A stretch of DNA of 64,000 nucleotides from Acrocarpospora phusangensis (GCF_016862995.1 NZ_BOOA01000026.1:41541-105540); one strand, 5' to 3'. Shown: positions 1 to 9,971, counted from the stretch's first letter. Notes: generated by a model from the sequence alone, not told the origin. A program made the numbers and translations.

Positions 1-383
1 TGGACGACTGCGGCGTCGTGCTCAACCCGATGCTCGTCAAGGGGCAGGCGTTCGGCTCGGCCGTCCAGGGCCTCGGCCAGGCCCTCTACGAGGGCATCCC
101 GTTCGACGACGACGGCCTGCCGAGGCTGGCCCACGGGCTGCTGGACTACCTGGTGCCCACCGCCGCCGAAATCCCCCCGATCACGCTCAAAGAGACCTAC
201 ACACCCACCCCGAACACCCCGCTGGGGGCCAAGGGCGCGGGCGAGTCGGGCTGCATCGGCACCCCGGCCGCGATCGTCAACGCCGTCGCCGACGCGCTGA
301 GGCTCACCGACGCCGACGTGCTGCAGATGCCGCTCACCCCCGACGTGGTCTGGCGCGCGGCCAACCTCCGGGAGGCCGGATGA
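1..383 (+). CDS. Molybdenum hydroxylase large subunit (CoxL/xanthine dehydrogenase type), C-terminal part only
   Basis: Only the last ~127 residues are in the window; the 5' end lies outside and the first full codon starts at base 3. The visible part has the DCGVVLNPM stretch and the late GAKGAGESG motif. In this family GAKGAGESG carries the glutamate that acts as base next to the molybdenum-cytosine-dinucleotide cofactor. The gene ends in an ATGA overlap with the FAD subunit, so the order here is large, medium, small subunit. The substrate (CO, purine or another heterocycle or aldehyde) cannot be told, because the diagnostic active-site loop is outside the window. Confidence 0.9.
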   Translation, partial: DDCGVVLNPMLVKGQAFGSAVQGLGQALYEGIPFDDDGLPRLAHGLLDYLVPTAAEIPPITLKETYTPTPNTPLGAKGAGESGCIGTPAAIVNAVADALRLTDADVLQMPLTPDVVWRAANLREAG

Positions 384-1249
384 AACTCGCGGCATTCGAC
401 TACGCGGCGCCGCGCACGGTGCCGGAGGCCGTGGCCGTCCTCGCCGACGGCGGACGCGACGTCCGGGTGCTGGCCGGCGGGCAGAGCCTCCTGCTGGAGA
501 TGCGGCTGCACCGTCTGAGCCCCGACCTGGTGGTCGACATCAACGGGGTCGGCGGACTCGACCGGCTCGACGTGAACGACGGCACGGCCGAGGTCGGCGC
601 CTTGGTCCGCCACGACGTGTTCGACTCGCCGCGGGCCGTGCCGGGACCGCTCGGCACGCTGCTCGCGCTCGCCGCCCCGAACATCGCGCACCCGCCGATC
701 CGCGCCCGCGGCACCATGGTGGGCAGCCTGGCCTGGGCCCACCCGGCCTCCGAATGGTGCGCCATCGCGATGGCGCTGGACGCCGTGATCCGGCTGCGGG
801 GTCCCGAGGGCGTCCGCGAGGTGCCGGTCCGCGACTGGTTCCTCGGCCCGTTCACGACCGCCCGCCGGCCCGGCGAACTTCTCCTGTCGGTACGGCTTCC
901 GCTGCTCGACGCGCACACGGGCGTCGGCTTCCTGGAGCACCGGCGTACGCATTTCAGCTTCGCTCAGGTGGGGGTGGCGGTCGCGCTGGCCGTACGGGAC
1001 GGGGTGGTCGAGGAGGCCCGGATCGGGCTGGCCAACTGCGCCGACCGGCCGGTACGGGCGTACGCCGCGGAGCGGGAGTTGAACGGCACCGAGGTCGGGC
1101 ATTCGTTCGTACGCGCGGGCCGGGTCGCGGCGGAGCAGGACGCGGCGCCGCTGGCGGAGCCGTACGCGGATGTGGAGTACCGGCGGCAGGTCATCGCGGT
1201 GCTGGTCGCCAGGACGTTGCGCCAAGCGGCGGAAGGAGCCCCGCAGTGA
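380..1249 (+). CDS. FAD-binding medium subunit of the molybdenum hydroxylase (CoxM type)
   Basis: A 289-aa protein that starts at the ATG of an ATGA overlap with the large subunit. It shows the family's first FAD-binding motif (AGGQSLLLEMR, near residue 33) and the second one (TMVGSLAWAHPASEW, near residue 112). The C-terminal third matches a CO dehydrogenase flavoprotein C-terminal domain. It passes electrons from the 2Fe-2S subunit to FAD and then to an acceptor. Its stop overlaps the GTG of the next gene, so the three subunits are translationally coupled. Confidence 0.9.
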   Translation: MKLAAFDYAAPRTVPEAVAVLADGGRDVRVLAGGQSLLLEMRLHRLSPDLVVDINGVGGLDRLDVNDGTAEVGALVRHDVFDSPRAVPGPLGTLLALAAPNIAHPPIRARGTMVGSLAWAHPASEWCAIAMALDAVIRLRGPEGVREVPVRDWFLGPFTTARRPGELLLSVRLPLLDAHTGVGFLEHRRTHFSFAQVGVAVALAVRDGVVEEARIGLANCADRPVRAYAAERELNGTEVGHSFVRAGRVAAEQDAAPLAEPYADVEYRRQVIAVLVARTLRQAAEGAPQ

Positions 1250-1698
1250 AGATCACCCTTACGGTCAACGACGAGGCGTACCCGCTGGACGTGGAGCCGA
1301 GGCGCGTCCTGGCCGACGTGCTGCGCGAGGACTGCGGGCTGACGGGGACGCATCTCGGCTGCGAGCACGGAGTCTGCGGAGCCTGCACGGTCCTGGTGGA
1401 CGGCAAGGCCGTGCGCTCCTGCCTCATGCTGGCGGTGCAGTGCGACGCCAAGGCCGTACGGACCGTGGAGGGCCTGGCGGGACCCGACGGCGAACCCCAC
1501 CCCCTCCAGCGCGCCTTCTCCGCCGAGTACGCCCTGCAGTGCGGCTTCTGCACCCCCGGCTTCCTCATGATCGCAGCGGGCGCTCTGGACGCCGACCCGG
1601 ACCAGATCGCCGGCTTGGTCGAGTCCAATATCTGCCGCTGCACCGGATACGAGCCCATCCGACGTGCCATCACGCACGCCACCCGGGGCGACGACTGA
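1246..1698 (+). CDS. 2Fe-2S small subunit of the molybdenum hydroxylase (CoxS type)
   Basis: A 150-aa protein starting at GTG 1246, preceded by GGAAGGAG, and overlapping the coxM stop. The N-terminal plant-type ferredoxin cluster is seen as CEHGVCGACTVLVDG followed by a further Cys. The second all-helical cluster is CGFCTPGF and then CRCTGY. Length and motif order are normal for the family. A longer reading frame from 754 exists but would lie inside coxM and has no ribosome site, so the short start is preferred. Confidence 0.93.
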   Translation: MKITLTVNDEAYPLDVEPRRVLADVLREDCGLTGTHLGCEHGVCGACTVLVDGKAVRSCLMLAVQCDAKAVRTVEGLAGPDGEPHPLQRAFSAEYALQCGFCTPGFLMIAAGALDADPDQIAGLVESNICRCTGYEPIRRAITHATRGDD

Positions 1699-1790
1699 CC
1701 CCCTGTATGCCCCGCTAACTGGGGAAACATCCCCCGACACGGCTCATAGTTGAATAAGTCGCTAACTTGTATAGTTCGTGTTTATGGCGG

Positions 1791-1802
1791 TAGGTTTGGG
1801 CC
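1791..1802 (+). promoter_or_regulatory. Putative furA promoter giving a leaderless transcript
   Basis: TAGGTT at 1791-1796 lies 6 nt before the furA ATG at 1803, with no ribosome-binding site in front of the ATG, so the transcript would begin at or very near the start codon. The AT-rich stretch 1745-1785 (with TTGAAT and TATAGT) is the likely operator region. Leaderless furA messages are known from mycobacteria; the operator itself is not recognisable by eye. Confidence 0.45.
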
Positions 1803-2249
1803 ATGAGCGCATCCAGTACTCCGACCATCGCCGAGGAGTTGCGCGGGGCGGGCCTGCGAGTGACGGCCGCCCGTGTCGCTCTGCTCGAAACCGTCCGGGA
1901 GGGCAACCACCTGGACGTGGAGGCGATCGCCTCCGGGGTGCGTGATCGCGTAGGCCACATCTCCCTGCAAGCCGTGTACGAGGCCCTCCAGGCCCTCACC
2001 GCGGCCGGACTCGTCCGGCGCATCGAACCGGCCGGCAGCCCGGCCCGGTTCGAGGGACGCGTCGGGGACAACCACCACCACGTCGTGTGCCGCTCCTGCG
2101 GCGTCGTCGGCGACATCGACTGCGCGGTCGGCGAGACGCCCTGCCTGACCGCTTCCGATGCCCACGGCTTCGTGATCGACGAGGCCGAGGTCATCTACTG
2201 GGGCCTGTGCCCCGACTGCTCCACCGTTCGCAGCTCCGAGCACCGTTGA
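1803..2249 (+). CDS. furA: Fur-family repressor, FurA/CatR type
   Basis: A 148-aa Fur-family protein with an N-terminal winged helix (residues ~1-80, recognition region around RVGHISLQAVYEAL) and a C-terminal metal-binding and dimer domain with the His-rich DNHHHVVCRSCG segment. Two CxxC-like pairs (CRSC near residue 98 and CPDC near 138) fit a structural zinc site. It sits 23 bp upstream of katG on the same strand. That is the conserved furA-katG arrangement of actinomycetes, in which the protein represses its own operon and is inactivated by peroxide. Confidence 0.9.
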   Translation: MSASSTPTIAEELRGAGLRVTAARVALLETVREGNHLDVEAIASGVRDRVGHISLQAVYEALQALTAAGLVRRIEPAGSPARFEGRVGDNHHHVVCRSCGVVGDIDCAVGETPCLTASDAHGFVIDEAEVIYWGLCPDCSTVRSSEHR

Positions 2250-2257
2250 ACAATTAG

Positions 2258-4498
<2,241 letters not shown>

Positions 4499-4510
4499 CC
4501 TGAAGTCTGA

Positions 4511-4546
4511 CGTCCAGGCCCGCCCTTCTGAGGGCGGGCCTGGACG
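4511..4546 (+). terminator. Perfect 16-bp hairpin after katG
   Basis: CGTCCAGGCCCGCCCT (4511-4526) and its exact reverse complement (4531-4546) enclose the loop TCTG. No T-run follows, which is common in high-GC actinomycetes. The second arm ends 3 bp before the first activator repeat of the next promoter, so it also insulates the peptide locus from katG. Confidence 0.85.
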
Positions 4547-4548
4547 CG

Positions 4549-4581
4549 CTGTATGGCGGCTGTATGTCCGGGCTCTAGGTT
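4549..4581 (+). promoter_or_regulatory. SARP-type promoter A (permease operon)
   Basis: Two identical heptamers CTGTATG at 4549-4555 and 4560-4566 are spaced 11 bp start to start. They are followed by exactly 9 nt and a -10-like TAGGTT at 4576-4581. Direct heptamers with helical-turn spacing immediately before the -10 are the classic target of SARP activators, one of which is encoded at 10008-10823. The ATG at 4589 lies 7 nt after the -10, so the message is predicted to be leaderless. Confidence 0.7.
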
Positions 4582-4588
4582 GGAAATG

Positions 4589-7429
4589 ATGCTCGGCTTA
4601 ATGATCCGTCAGCTGCGGCGGCAGAGAGTCCGCACCCTGACGACGCTCCTGGGAGTGCTCGTCGCCGCCACGGGGTTCACGCTGCTCACGGGGGCGGTGG
4701 AGACGTCGCGGCTGCAGGTGACCGGGACGGTCGACAAGAACTACCGCAGCGCGTACGACGTGCTGGTACGGCCGGGCGGGAGCCGTACCGGGCAGGAGGC
4801 GGCGCGGGGGCAGGTGCGGCCGAACTTCCTGTCGGGCCAGTACGGCGGGATCACGCTGGAGCAGTGGCGGAGCATCGGCGCGCTGCCCGGGGTGGAGGCG
4901 GCGGCACCGGTGGCGATGGTCGGATACACGCCGGTCACCGCGGCCGCGGAACTCGACCTGACCGAGCGGCTGGATCCCGCCGAGCGCGCGCAGCTGTTCC
5001 AGATCAAGCTGACCTGGCAGAGCGACCAGGGACTGTCCACGATCACCGATCCCGGCATGCGGCTCGTGTACGTCACCCGCAACCCGGTGCTCTGGCCGGA
5101 GTACACCACCACCGAGTCGATGGACATCGAGTTCGCCGGCTACCGGCACCAGGGCCGGCTCATCCAGGCCAAGCCGGACAAGTGCGGCGAGTTCCAGGAA
5201 GAGGGCAAGCCACCGGCCGAGGTGCTCCCGGGCGGACAGGTCAAGGTGATCTGCGCGGCCTCCGTCGCCTTCGAACTGGGCAAGACCGGCCTCACCCCCG
5301 AGGACAGGTCCCGCCTCCAGATCTTCCAAGCCCTCCTGGACGGCGGCTACGTCACCCAGCCCGGCCAGCCCACGGACGACCCGGTACGCCAGGACACGCT
5401 GACGGTACGCATCCCGTGGGCGATGCCGCTGCTGCTCGCCGCGATCGACCCGGTGCAGGAGGCCCGGCTGGTGGGGCTGGACAAAGCGGTCGTGTCAGGC
5501 CGCTACCTGCACCCCCTCGAAGCGCCGGCGCCTGTCGGAACCCGCATCGTCCGGGTGCCCTTCATGGTCTCGGCGAGCGCGCAGATCGACCAGCGGCTCA
5601 CCGCCGACGTCGTCCGCCTCGACGGGCCGCCGAGCCTGACCGAGTGGCCTCTAAAGGGCCTGGGCGAAAGGGTGGCCGCGCTGCCGGGAGAGACCCTGAC
5701 CACGGTCCGGTTCGAGGCCGAGGAGGCGTACCGGACGACCAGCGCGCGGCCGATCAGCGGTCCGCGTGATTCGTGGGTGGATCTGAACCGCATCCTGCGT
5801 TCCGGGCAGCCGCGGTACCTCGCCGGAGAGGTGCTCAGCCCGCAGCCGGTCAGCCTGGACGCGGGGCAGCTGTGGCGGCAGGATTTCGGGTGGCGCGTGG
5901 ACGACTCCAGCCCGCTGTCGGTGCTGGATGTGGCGCTGCGGCCGGTGACGCGGCGGGAGCTGTTCGGCCCGGGCGGGGTCGGCCAAGCCCCGTTCCCGGA
6001 GGTGGTGGGGCATTTCGATCCGGCGCGGCTGACGGGTGGGACGGGACTCGCGTCGGTGCCCCTGGAGACGTACCGGCCCGCGGCCGCCACCGGAACGGAC
6101 GCCGCCGCCCGCAAGGCCCTCGGCGACGAGCCGCTGCTGCCCGACGGCAACCCCGGCGCGTACCTCGCCACCCCGCCGCAGCTGCTGACCACGCTGCGGT
6201 CGCTGCCCCACCTCATCCGCGCCGACGACGAGACCCGCCAGGCACCGATCTCGGCCGTGCGCGTACGGGTGGCCGGCGTGACCGGCCTGGACGACCTGTC
6301 CCAGGAGCGCGTCAGGGACGTGGCCGAGCGGATCGCCACCACGACCGGGCTGGACGTCGACATCACGATCGGCTCCTCCCCGGGCCCGCGTACGGTCCGG
6401 CTGCCCGCCGGCTCCTTCGGCCGCCCGGAGCTGAACCTGCGCGAGGACTGGACCACCAAGGGCGTCGCGGTCGCGCTCATCAAGGCCGTCGACCGCAAGA
6501 GCGTGCTGCTGTCCGTGCTGATCCTCGCGGTGTGCGTGCTCTTCCTCAGCAACACCGTGGCCGCGTCGGTACGGGTGCGCCGCCGGGAGCTGGCCGTGCT
6601 CGGCTGCCTGGGCTGGCCGGCCTGGCGGCTGTCCACGCTCGTCCTGGGCGAGGTGCTGATCATCGGCCTCGCGGCCGGCGCGCTCGGCGTCGCGGCGGCC
6701 TTCCCGCTGGCCGCCCTCACCGGCATCACCCTGAGCGGCCCGCACGCGCTGCTCGCCGTCCCGGTCGCCTGCGGAGTCACCCTGCTGGCCGGGCTGGTCC
6801 CGGCGCTCCGCGCGGGCCGGGCGCACCCCATGGCCGCGATCCACCCGGCCGTGCTCAAGGTCGGCCGCGCCCGCCGCCGCCGCACCGTGTACGGCATGGC
6901 CGTCGGCAACGTGATCCGCGTCCCCGGCCGGAGCCTCGCCGGCGTGGTGGCCCTCGCGGTCGGAGTCGCCGCCGTGGGCATCCTGATCGTGATCACCCGC
7001 CAGTTCCACGGCACCGCCCAGGGCACCCTGCTCGGCGACGCGGTCTCCCTCCAGGTCCGGGGCGTCGACCTGGCCGCGGCCCTCACCACCGTGGCGCTCG
7101 GCGTGTTCGCCATCGCCGACGCGCTCTACCTGAGCGTGCGGGAGCGCGCCGCCGAACTGGCCGCGCTGCGCGCCTGCGGCTGGTCCGACCTGGAACTCAG
7201 CCGCCTGATCGTGACCGAGGGGGGCCTGCTCGGGTTCACCGGGGCCGCGATCGGGACGGCGCTGGCGCTCGGCGGCCTGTGGTCGTTCACGGGCGGCCTG
7301 AGCGTGGCGATGGTGACGGCCGTGCTGCCCGTCACCGCGGCGGGGGCGGGGCTGGCGGTGCTCGCCGCGGCCGTACCCGCCCAGCTCATGCGTGGTCTGC
7401 GGCTCGCGGCCGTACTGGCGGAGGATTGA
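4589..7429 (+). CDS. Large FtsX/MacB-type ABC transporter permease
   Basis: About 946 aa. One N-terminal membrane segment (residues ~14-32) is followed by a long extracytoplasmic region of roughly 600 residues. Then come a three-helix FtsX block (near 630-760), another helix near 790-815 and a final three-helix FtsX block (near 830-940) that includes the typical RERAAELAALRACGW loop. The start at 4589 is chosen because it lies at the expected transcription start of promoter A; an ATG at 4586 and a frame open from 4553 are alternatives. It is followed after 9 bp by its ATPase. In MacB/FtsX systems such pairs move peptides or envelope substrates, and the context suggests export of, or immunity to, the cysteine-rich peptide. 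Confidence 0.85.
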   Translation: MLGLMIRQLRRQRVRTLTTLLGVLVAATGFTLLTGAVETSRLQVTGTVDKNYRSAYDVLVRPGGSRTGQEAARGQVRPNFLSGQYGGITLEQWRSIGALPGVEAAAPVAMVGYTPVTAAAELDLTERLDPAERAQLFQIKLTWQSDQGLSTITDPGMRLVYVTRNPVLWPEYTTTESMDIEFAGYRHQGRLIQAKPDKCGEFQEEGKPPAEVLPGGQVKVICAASVAFELGKTGLTPEDRSRLQIFQALLDGGYVTQPGQPTDDPVRQDTLTVRIPWAMPLLLAAIDPVQEARLVGLDKAVVSGRYLHPLEAPAPVGTRIVRVPFMVSASAQIDQRLTADVVRLDGPPSLTEWPLKGLGERVAALPGETLTTVRFEAEEAYRTTSARPISGPRDSWVDLNRILRSGQPRYLAGEVLSPQPVSLDAGQLWRQDFGWRVDDSSPLSVLDVALRPVTRRELFGPGGVGQAPFPEVVGHFDPARLTGGTGLASVPLETYRPAAATGTDAAARKALGDEPLLPDGNPGAYLATPPQLLTTLRSLPHLIRADDETRQAPISAVRVRVAGVTGLDDLSQERVRDVAERIATTTGLDVDITIGSSPGPRTVRLPAGSFGRPELNLREDWTTKGVAVALIKAVDRKSVLLSVLILAVCVLFLSNTVAASVRVRRRELAVLGCLGWPAWRLSTLVLGEVLIIGLAAGALGVAAAFPLAALTGITLSGPHALLAVPVACGVTLLAGLVPALRAGRAHPMAAIHPAVLKVGRARRRRTVYGMAVGNVIRVPGRSLAGVVALAVGVAAVGILIVITRQFHGTAQGTLLGDAVSLQVRGVDLAAALTTVALGVFAIADALYLSVRERAAELAALRACGWSDLELSRLIVTEGGLLGFTGAAIGTALALGGLWSFTGGLSVAMVTAVLPVTAAGAGLAVLAAAVPAQLMRGLRLAAVLAED

Positions 7430-7438
7430 GAGGTGCTC

Positions 7439-8152
7439 ATGGAGGCGCAGCCGGTGGCCACGGAGACGCGGCGCGGGGTCGAGGTGACGGTCCGGGAGCT
7501 CACCAAGCGGTTCGGCGAGGGCGAGAGCGGGATCGTCGCGGCCGACGCGGTGACGCTGCACGTGCCCGCCGGTCAGCGGGTGGCGCTGCTCGGCGCGTCC
7601 GGTTCCGGCAAGTCCACGCTCCTGCACCTGATCGGCGGCATGGAACGCGCCGACAGCGGCACGATCACCGTCGGGGACCACGAGGTGACCGCGCTCGGCC
7701 GCCGGCGGCTGTCGGTCTACCGGCGGAGCGTGGGCTTCGTCTTCCAGCGGTTCCACCTGCTGCCCGCGCTCACCGTCCTGGACAACGTGATCGCTCCCGT
7801 GCTGCCCCGGCGGGTCGGCTTCGACCGGGCCGAACGGGCGCGGCAGCTGCTCGCGGCCGTGGGGCTGGCCGAACGCGCGCACGCCGTGCCGTCGCAGCTG
7901 TCCGGCGGCCAGCAGCAGCGCGTCGCCATCGCCCGCGCGCTCATCGGCGAACCCCGCATCATCCTGGCCGACGAGCCGACCGGCAACCTCGACTCGGCCA
8001 CCGGCAGGGACGTCATGGAGCTGGTCGGCCGCCTGGTCGAGGAGCACGGCCTCACCCTCCTGATGGCCACCCACGACGAGAACCTCACCGCCCACTGCGA
8101 CCGGGTGATCCGGCTGCGCGACGGCGTCGTCATCGAGGACACCGGCGCATGA
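7439..8152 (+). CDS. ABC transporter ATP-binding protein (MacB/LolD type)
   Basis: About 237 aa with Walker A GASGSGKST, Q-loop VFQRFHLLP, signature LSGGQQQR, Walker B IILADEPTGNLDS and the H-loop in MATHDE, so it is a complete ATPase of the LolD/MacB class. ATG 7439 is preferred over GTG 7433 because GAGAGG lies 5 nt before it. It begins 9 bp after the permease stop and overlaps the signal peptidase start (ATGA). It powers the upstream FtsX-type permease. Confidence 0.93.
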   Translation: MEAQPVATETRRGVEVTVRELTKRFGEGESGIVAADAVTLHVPAGQRVALLGASGSGKSTLLHLIGGMERADSGTITVGDHEVTALGRRRLSVYRRSVGFVFQRFHLLPALTVLDNVIAPVLPRRVGFDRAERARQLLAAVGLAERAHAVPSQLSGGQQQRVAIARALIGEPRIILADEPTGNLDSATGRDVMELVGRLVEEHGLTLLMATHDENLTAHCDRVIRLRDGVVIEDTGA

Positions 8153-8547
8153 TCCCCGTCCTGCTGGCCGTGGTGGCGGTTCTGGGGTTCGTCGTCCGGC
8201 TGCGCCGTAGATTCCTGGTGGTGACCGTACGGGGGGCGAGCATGGAGCCGGCCTTCCGCGACGGCCAGCGGGTGCTGACGCGGCGCTGCCGCCCGGAGGC
8301 GCTGCGGACCGGGGACGTGGCCGTCTTCCACGGCCCGGCGGAGCACGCCGATCTGCTGATCAAGCGGGTGGCCGCGCTGCCCGGAGAGCGGGTGCCCGCG
8401 GAGGTCCGTACGTCGCTCGACGACGCCCGGGTGCCGCGCGACTCGCTCGTGGTGCTCGGCGACAACCGCCGCGCCAGCCAGGACTCCCGGCACTACGGCT
8501 ACGTCGCGGCCGGCCGTCTGGTGGGGACCGTGATCAGGACCATGTAG
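8149..8547 (+). CDS. Small S26-family type I signal peptidase
   Basis: A 132-aa protein, short for a signal peptidase. Residues ~3-16 form one membrane anchor. The catalytic Ser is in GASMEPAF and the catalytic Lys in LIKRVAALPGE, followed by the conserved VVLGDNR and SxDSRxYG boxes, so the Ser/Lys dyad is intact. It is the third gene of the promoter A operon (ATGA overlap with the ATPase) and lies directly upstream of the peptide precursor gene. A role in removing the precursor's leader at its Ala-Gln-Ala/Cys junction is an inference from position and from the family's A-X-A specificity. Confidence 0.88.
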   Translation: MIPVLLAVVAVLGFVVRLRRRFLVVTVRGASMEPAFRDGQRVLTRRCRPEALRTGDVAVFHGPAEHADLLIKRVAALPGERVPAEVRTSLDDARVPRDSLVVLGDNRRASQDSRHYGYVAAGRLVGTVIRTM

Positions 8548-8551
8548 ACGC

Positions 8552-8606
8552 CTGTATCGGGGCTGTGCCCGCGCTGTGCTGGGAATATGCGTCGGCTTCC
8601 TACGCT
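8552..8606 (+). promoter_or_regulatory. SARP-type promoter B (peptide precursor)
   Basis: Heptamers CTGTATC (8552), CTGTGCC (8563), CTGTGCT (8574) and ATATGCG (8585) follow each other at exactly 11-bp steps. Then come 9 nt and a -10-like TACGCT at 8601-8606. Start-to-start spacing and distance to the -10 equal those at promoters A, C and D. This is the longest of the four arrays, fitting a highly expressed structural gene. The predicted message has a leader of about 24 nt with GAAGGGAG before the ATG. Confidence 0.75.
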
Positions 8607-8636
8607 CGGATCAGTCCATGAGCGAAGGGAGCTTTC

Positions 8637-8810
8637 ATGAGGACGCTGGTCAACCGGGTCGCCGACCGCCTGCTCGAACGAGTGGCGCCACGCGCCGAGG
8701 CCCAGGCCTGCGGGTGGACGAGCTACTGCGGCTGCTACTCCGGCTACATCTACTACTTCAACACCTGCTCCGGCAACTGCCAGGCGCGTTGGTACGCGGG
8801 CTGCCCCTGA
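8637..8810 (+). CDS. Precursor of a six-cysteine, tyrosine-rich small peptide
   Basis: A 57-aa frame with a good ribosome site (GAAGGGAG, 8624-8631) and ATG 8637. Residues 1-24 form an amphipathic leader: Arg at 7, 11, 15 and 19, aliphatics on the other face, and no hydrophobic Sec core. It ends in Ala22-Gln23-Ala24. Residues 25-57 form the presumed product, with Cys at 25, 31, 33, 44, 48 and 56, six Tyr, two Trp and many Gly. Six cysteines would allow three disulfides. It sits between an S26 peptidase and convergent redox genes under its own activator-type promoter. No lanthipeptide synthetase, YcaO, radical SAM or ATP-grasp gene is nearby. I do not recognise the family; the secreted disulfide-peptide role is inference. 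Confidence 0.8.
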   Translation: MRTLVNRVADRLLERVAPRAEAQACGWTSYCGCYSGYIYYFNTCSGNCQARWYAGCP

Positions 8811-8816
8811 GCCCCG

Positions 8817-8861
8817 AGAACCGTCCGGCGCGATGGCCTTCGGGCCGCGCCGGACGGTTCT
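8817..8861. terminator. Bidirectional hairpin between the peptide gene and the redox genes
   Basis: AGAACCGTCCGGCGCG (8817-8832) pairs perfectly with 8846-8861 around a 13-nt loop and is followed on the plus strand by TTCCTTTCC. It lies between two convergent genes, 6 bp after the peptide stop, and can end transcription from both sides. Confidence 0.85.
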
Positions 8862-8872
8862 TCCTTTCCCGC

Positions 8873-9409
8873 TCAGCCCTTCGCCACCAGCACGTCGGCG
8901 ACGGCGCCCCCGCTGGCCAGCACCTTCTTCTCCGTGCCGACGAGCGCGAAGGCGGGGAACGCCCGTACGCGCAGGGCCTCCATGACTCCCTCGCCCCGGT
9001 TCTCGACCACGACCCGGGCCACGGGGTGCAGCGCGGCCTGCTGCTCGGCCGTCTCTCCGGGATCCCCGGCGACGACGGCGAGCACGTGGTCGCGTCCGTA
9101 CGGGTGGTTCTTGGCCGCCTCGACGAAACGCGGGAGATGCTCGGCGCAGGCCGGGCAGCTGGGCGAGAAGAACCCCACGAGCGTCGGCTCGAAGGTCAGG
9201 TCCGCGTCGGAGGCCGCCTCGCCGTCCGTCGTCACGACCGCGTACGCGCCGACGGGCTCCCCGGGGGCGGCGATGGCGGCGGGCGGTGTGGAGAGCGCGG
9301 CCAGCGCGGCCGAGTGCTCGCGGAGCCTGCGGATCACCCCGAAGGTGAGCACGAGGTCGAGCAGGCACACGGCGCCCACGAGGGCGAGCAGGGCGATGAC
9401 GATCGGCAT
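8873..9409 (-). CDS. Membrane-anchored TlpA/MauD-like thioredoxin-fold protein
   Basis: A 178-aa protein. Residues ~3-25 are a membrane anchor and the rest would face outside. A redoxin fold begins near residue 50, with the active site SPSCPACAEH (C85 and C88), followed by a cis-Pro region near FPAFALVG. The two-cysteine motif suits thiol-disulfide exchange. It lies 4 bp after the MauE-like gene, repeating the MauE-MauD pairing of methylamine dehydrogenase maturation. Next to a six-cysteine peptide, its likely job is oxidative folding or disulfide isomerisation of that peptide. Confidence 0.85.
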   Translation of the reverse strand: MPIVIALLALVGAVCLLDLVLTFGVIRRLREHSAALAALSTPPAAIAAPGEPVGAYAVVTTDGEAASDADLTFEPTLVGFFSPSCPACAEHLPRFVEAAKNHPYGRDHVLAVVAGDPGETAEQQAALHPVARVVVENRGEGVMEALRVRAFPAFALVGTEKKVLASGGAVADVLVAKG

Positions 9410-9413
9410 GCGG

Positions 9414-9938
9414 TCAGCTCTCTTCCGTCGGTGCGGCGAACAGGTAGGCCAGCAGGTCGGTGAGCAGGACGAGCAGCGTCAGGAAGAGGCTCACGGCCAC
9501 CAGCACCGCGAGCAGCGCCGGCTCGGGCGCGGGGGCCGGCCCGAGCGCGAGTCCGCAGGCCGCGGCGGCCAGCAGGAACACGTTCCTGGCCAGGTGCGCC
9601 CCGCCGACCGGTGTCACCGAAGGCCCGAAACAGGCGCAGCGCACGGCGCGCCGGTTCCTGACAGCGCCCGCGATGGCGACCGTGAACCCGGTGAGCAGCG
9701 CCGCCGCCAGCACGAACCCGGCGGCCGGAGCCACCGCCAGCAACACGGGGACCGCCGCCTCTCCGATCAGCGCGACGGCCGCGACCATCCCGGGTCTGCC
9801 GAAAGGAACGAGCGCCCGGGTCGCGTCCCCATATCGCGCGTACGCACCCGGCCCCCGGACCTTGCTCAGCGCCGAAACCGTGAATACCGCCCCGATGAGA
9901 AATCGCGCCACCAGATATGCCGCCGCGCCAATGGACAT
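9414..9938 (-). CDS. MauE/DoxX-like redox-associated membrane protein
   Basis: A 174-aa protein with four predicted membrane segments (~7-24, 51-69, 75-93, 115-165 as one or two) and a paired-cysteine motif CACFG (C101 and C103) after the third helix, as in MauE. MauE proteins are thought to supply electrons or oxidising equivalents for disulfide formation in partner proteins. It is transcribed from its own SARP-type promoter (9972-10015) and paired with the TlpA-like gene. No methylamine dehydrogenase gene is present, so the classical Mau role is unlikely here. Confidence 0.85.
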   Translation of the reverse strand: MSIGAAAYLVARFLIGAVFTVSALSKVRGPGAYARYGDATRALVPFGRPGMVAAVALIGEAAVPVLLAVAPAAGFVLAAALLTGFTVAIAGAVRNRRAVRCACFGPSVTPVGGAHLARNVFLLAAAACGLALGPAPAPEPALLAVLVAVSLFLTLLVLLTDLLAYLFAAPTEES

Positions 9939-9971
9939 CGTGGCCCCGTCACTACGACCTCATTTCCGGCC

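Noticed and set aside
754..1698. Longer start for the 2Fe-2S subunit (314 codons)
   Set aside because: The first 164 codons lie inside the FAD subunit gene out of frame and are not like any family member.
5651..8095. Very long minus-strand frame (814 codons) opposite the permease and ATPase genes
   Set aside because: It mirrors the GC bias of the plus-strand genes; its translation is Arg/Gly/His/Gln-rich low-complexity with no domain. The plus-strand genes have clear motifs.
8694..8711. Possible lipobox in the peptide precursor (residues around Cys25)
   Set aside because: There is no hydrophobic h-region, and the -3 position is Ala without the usual Leu, so lipoprotein processing is unlikely.
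8637..8810. Lanthipeptide, lasso or thiopeptide precursor
   Set aside because: No LanB/C/M, lasso cyclase, YcaO, radical SAM or ATP-grasp gene occurs in the locus; the redox genes fit disulfides better.
8618..9463. Plus-strand frame starting at ATG 8618 across the peptide gene and terminator
   Set aside because: It runs through a perfect terminator hairpin and antisense to the TlpA-like gene, and its product is not protein-like. The 57-aa frame has the proper ribosome site.
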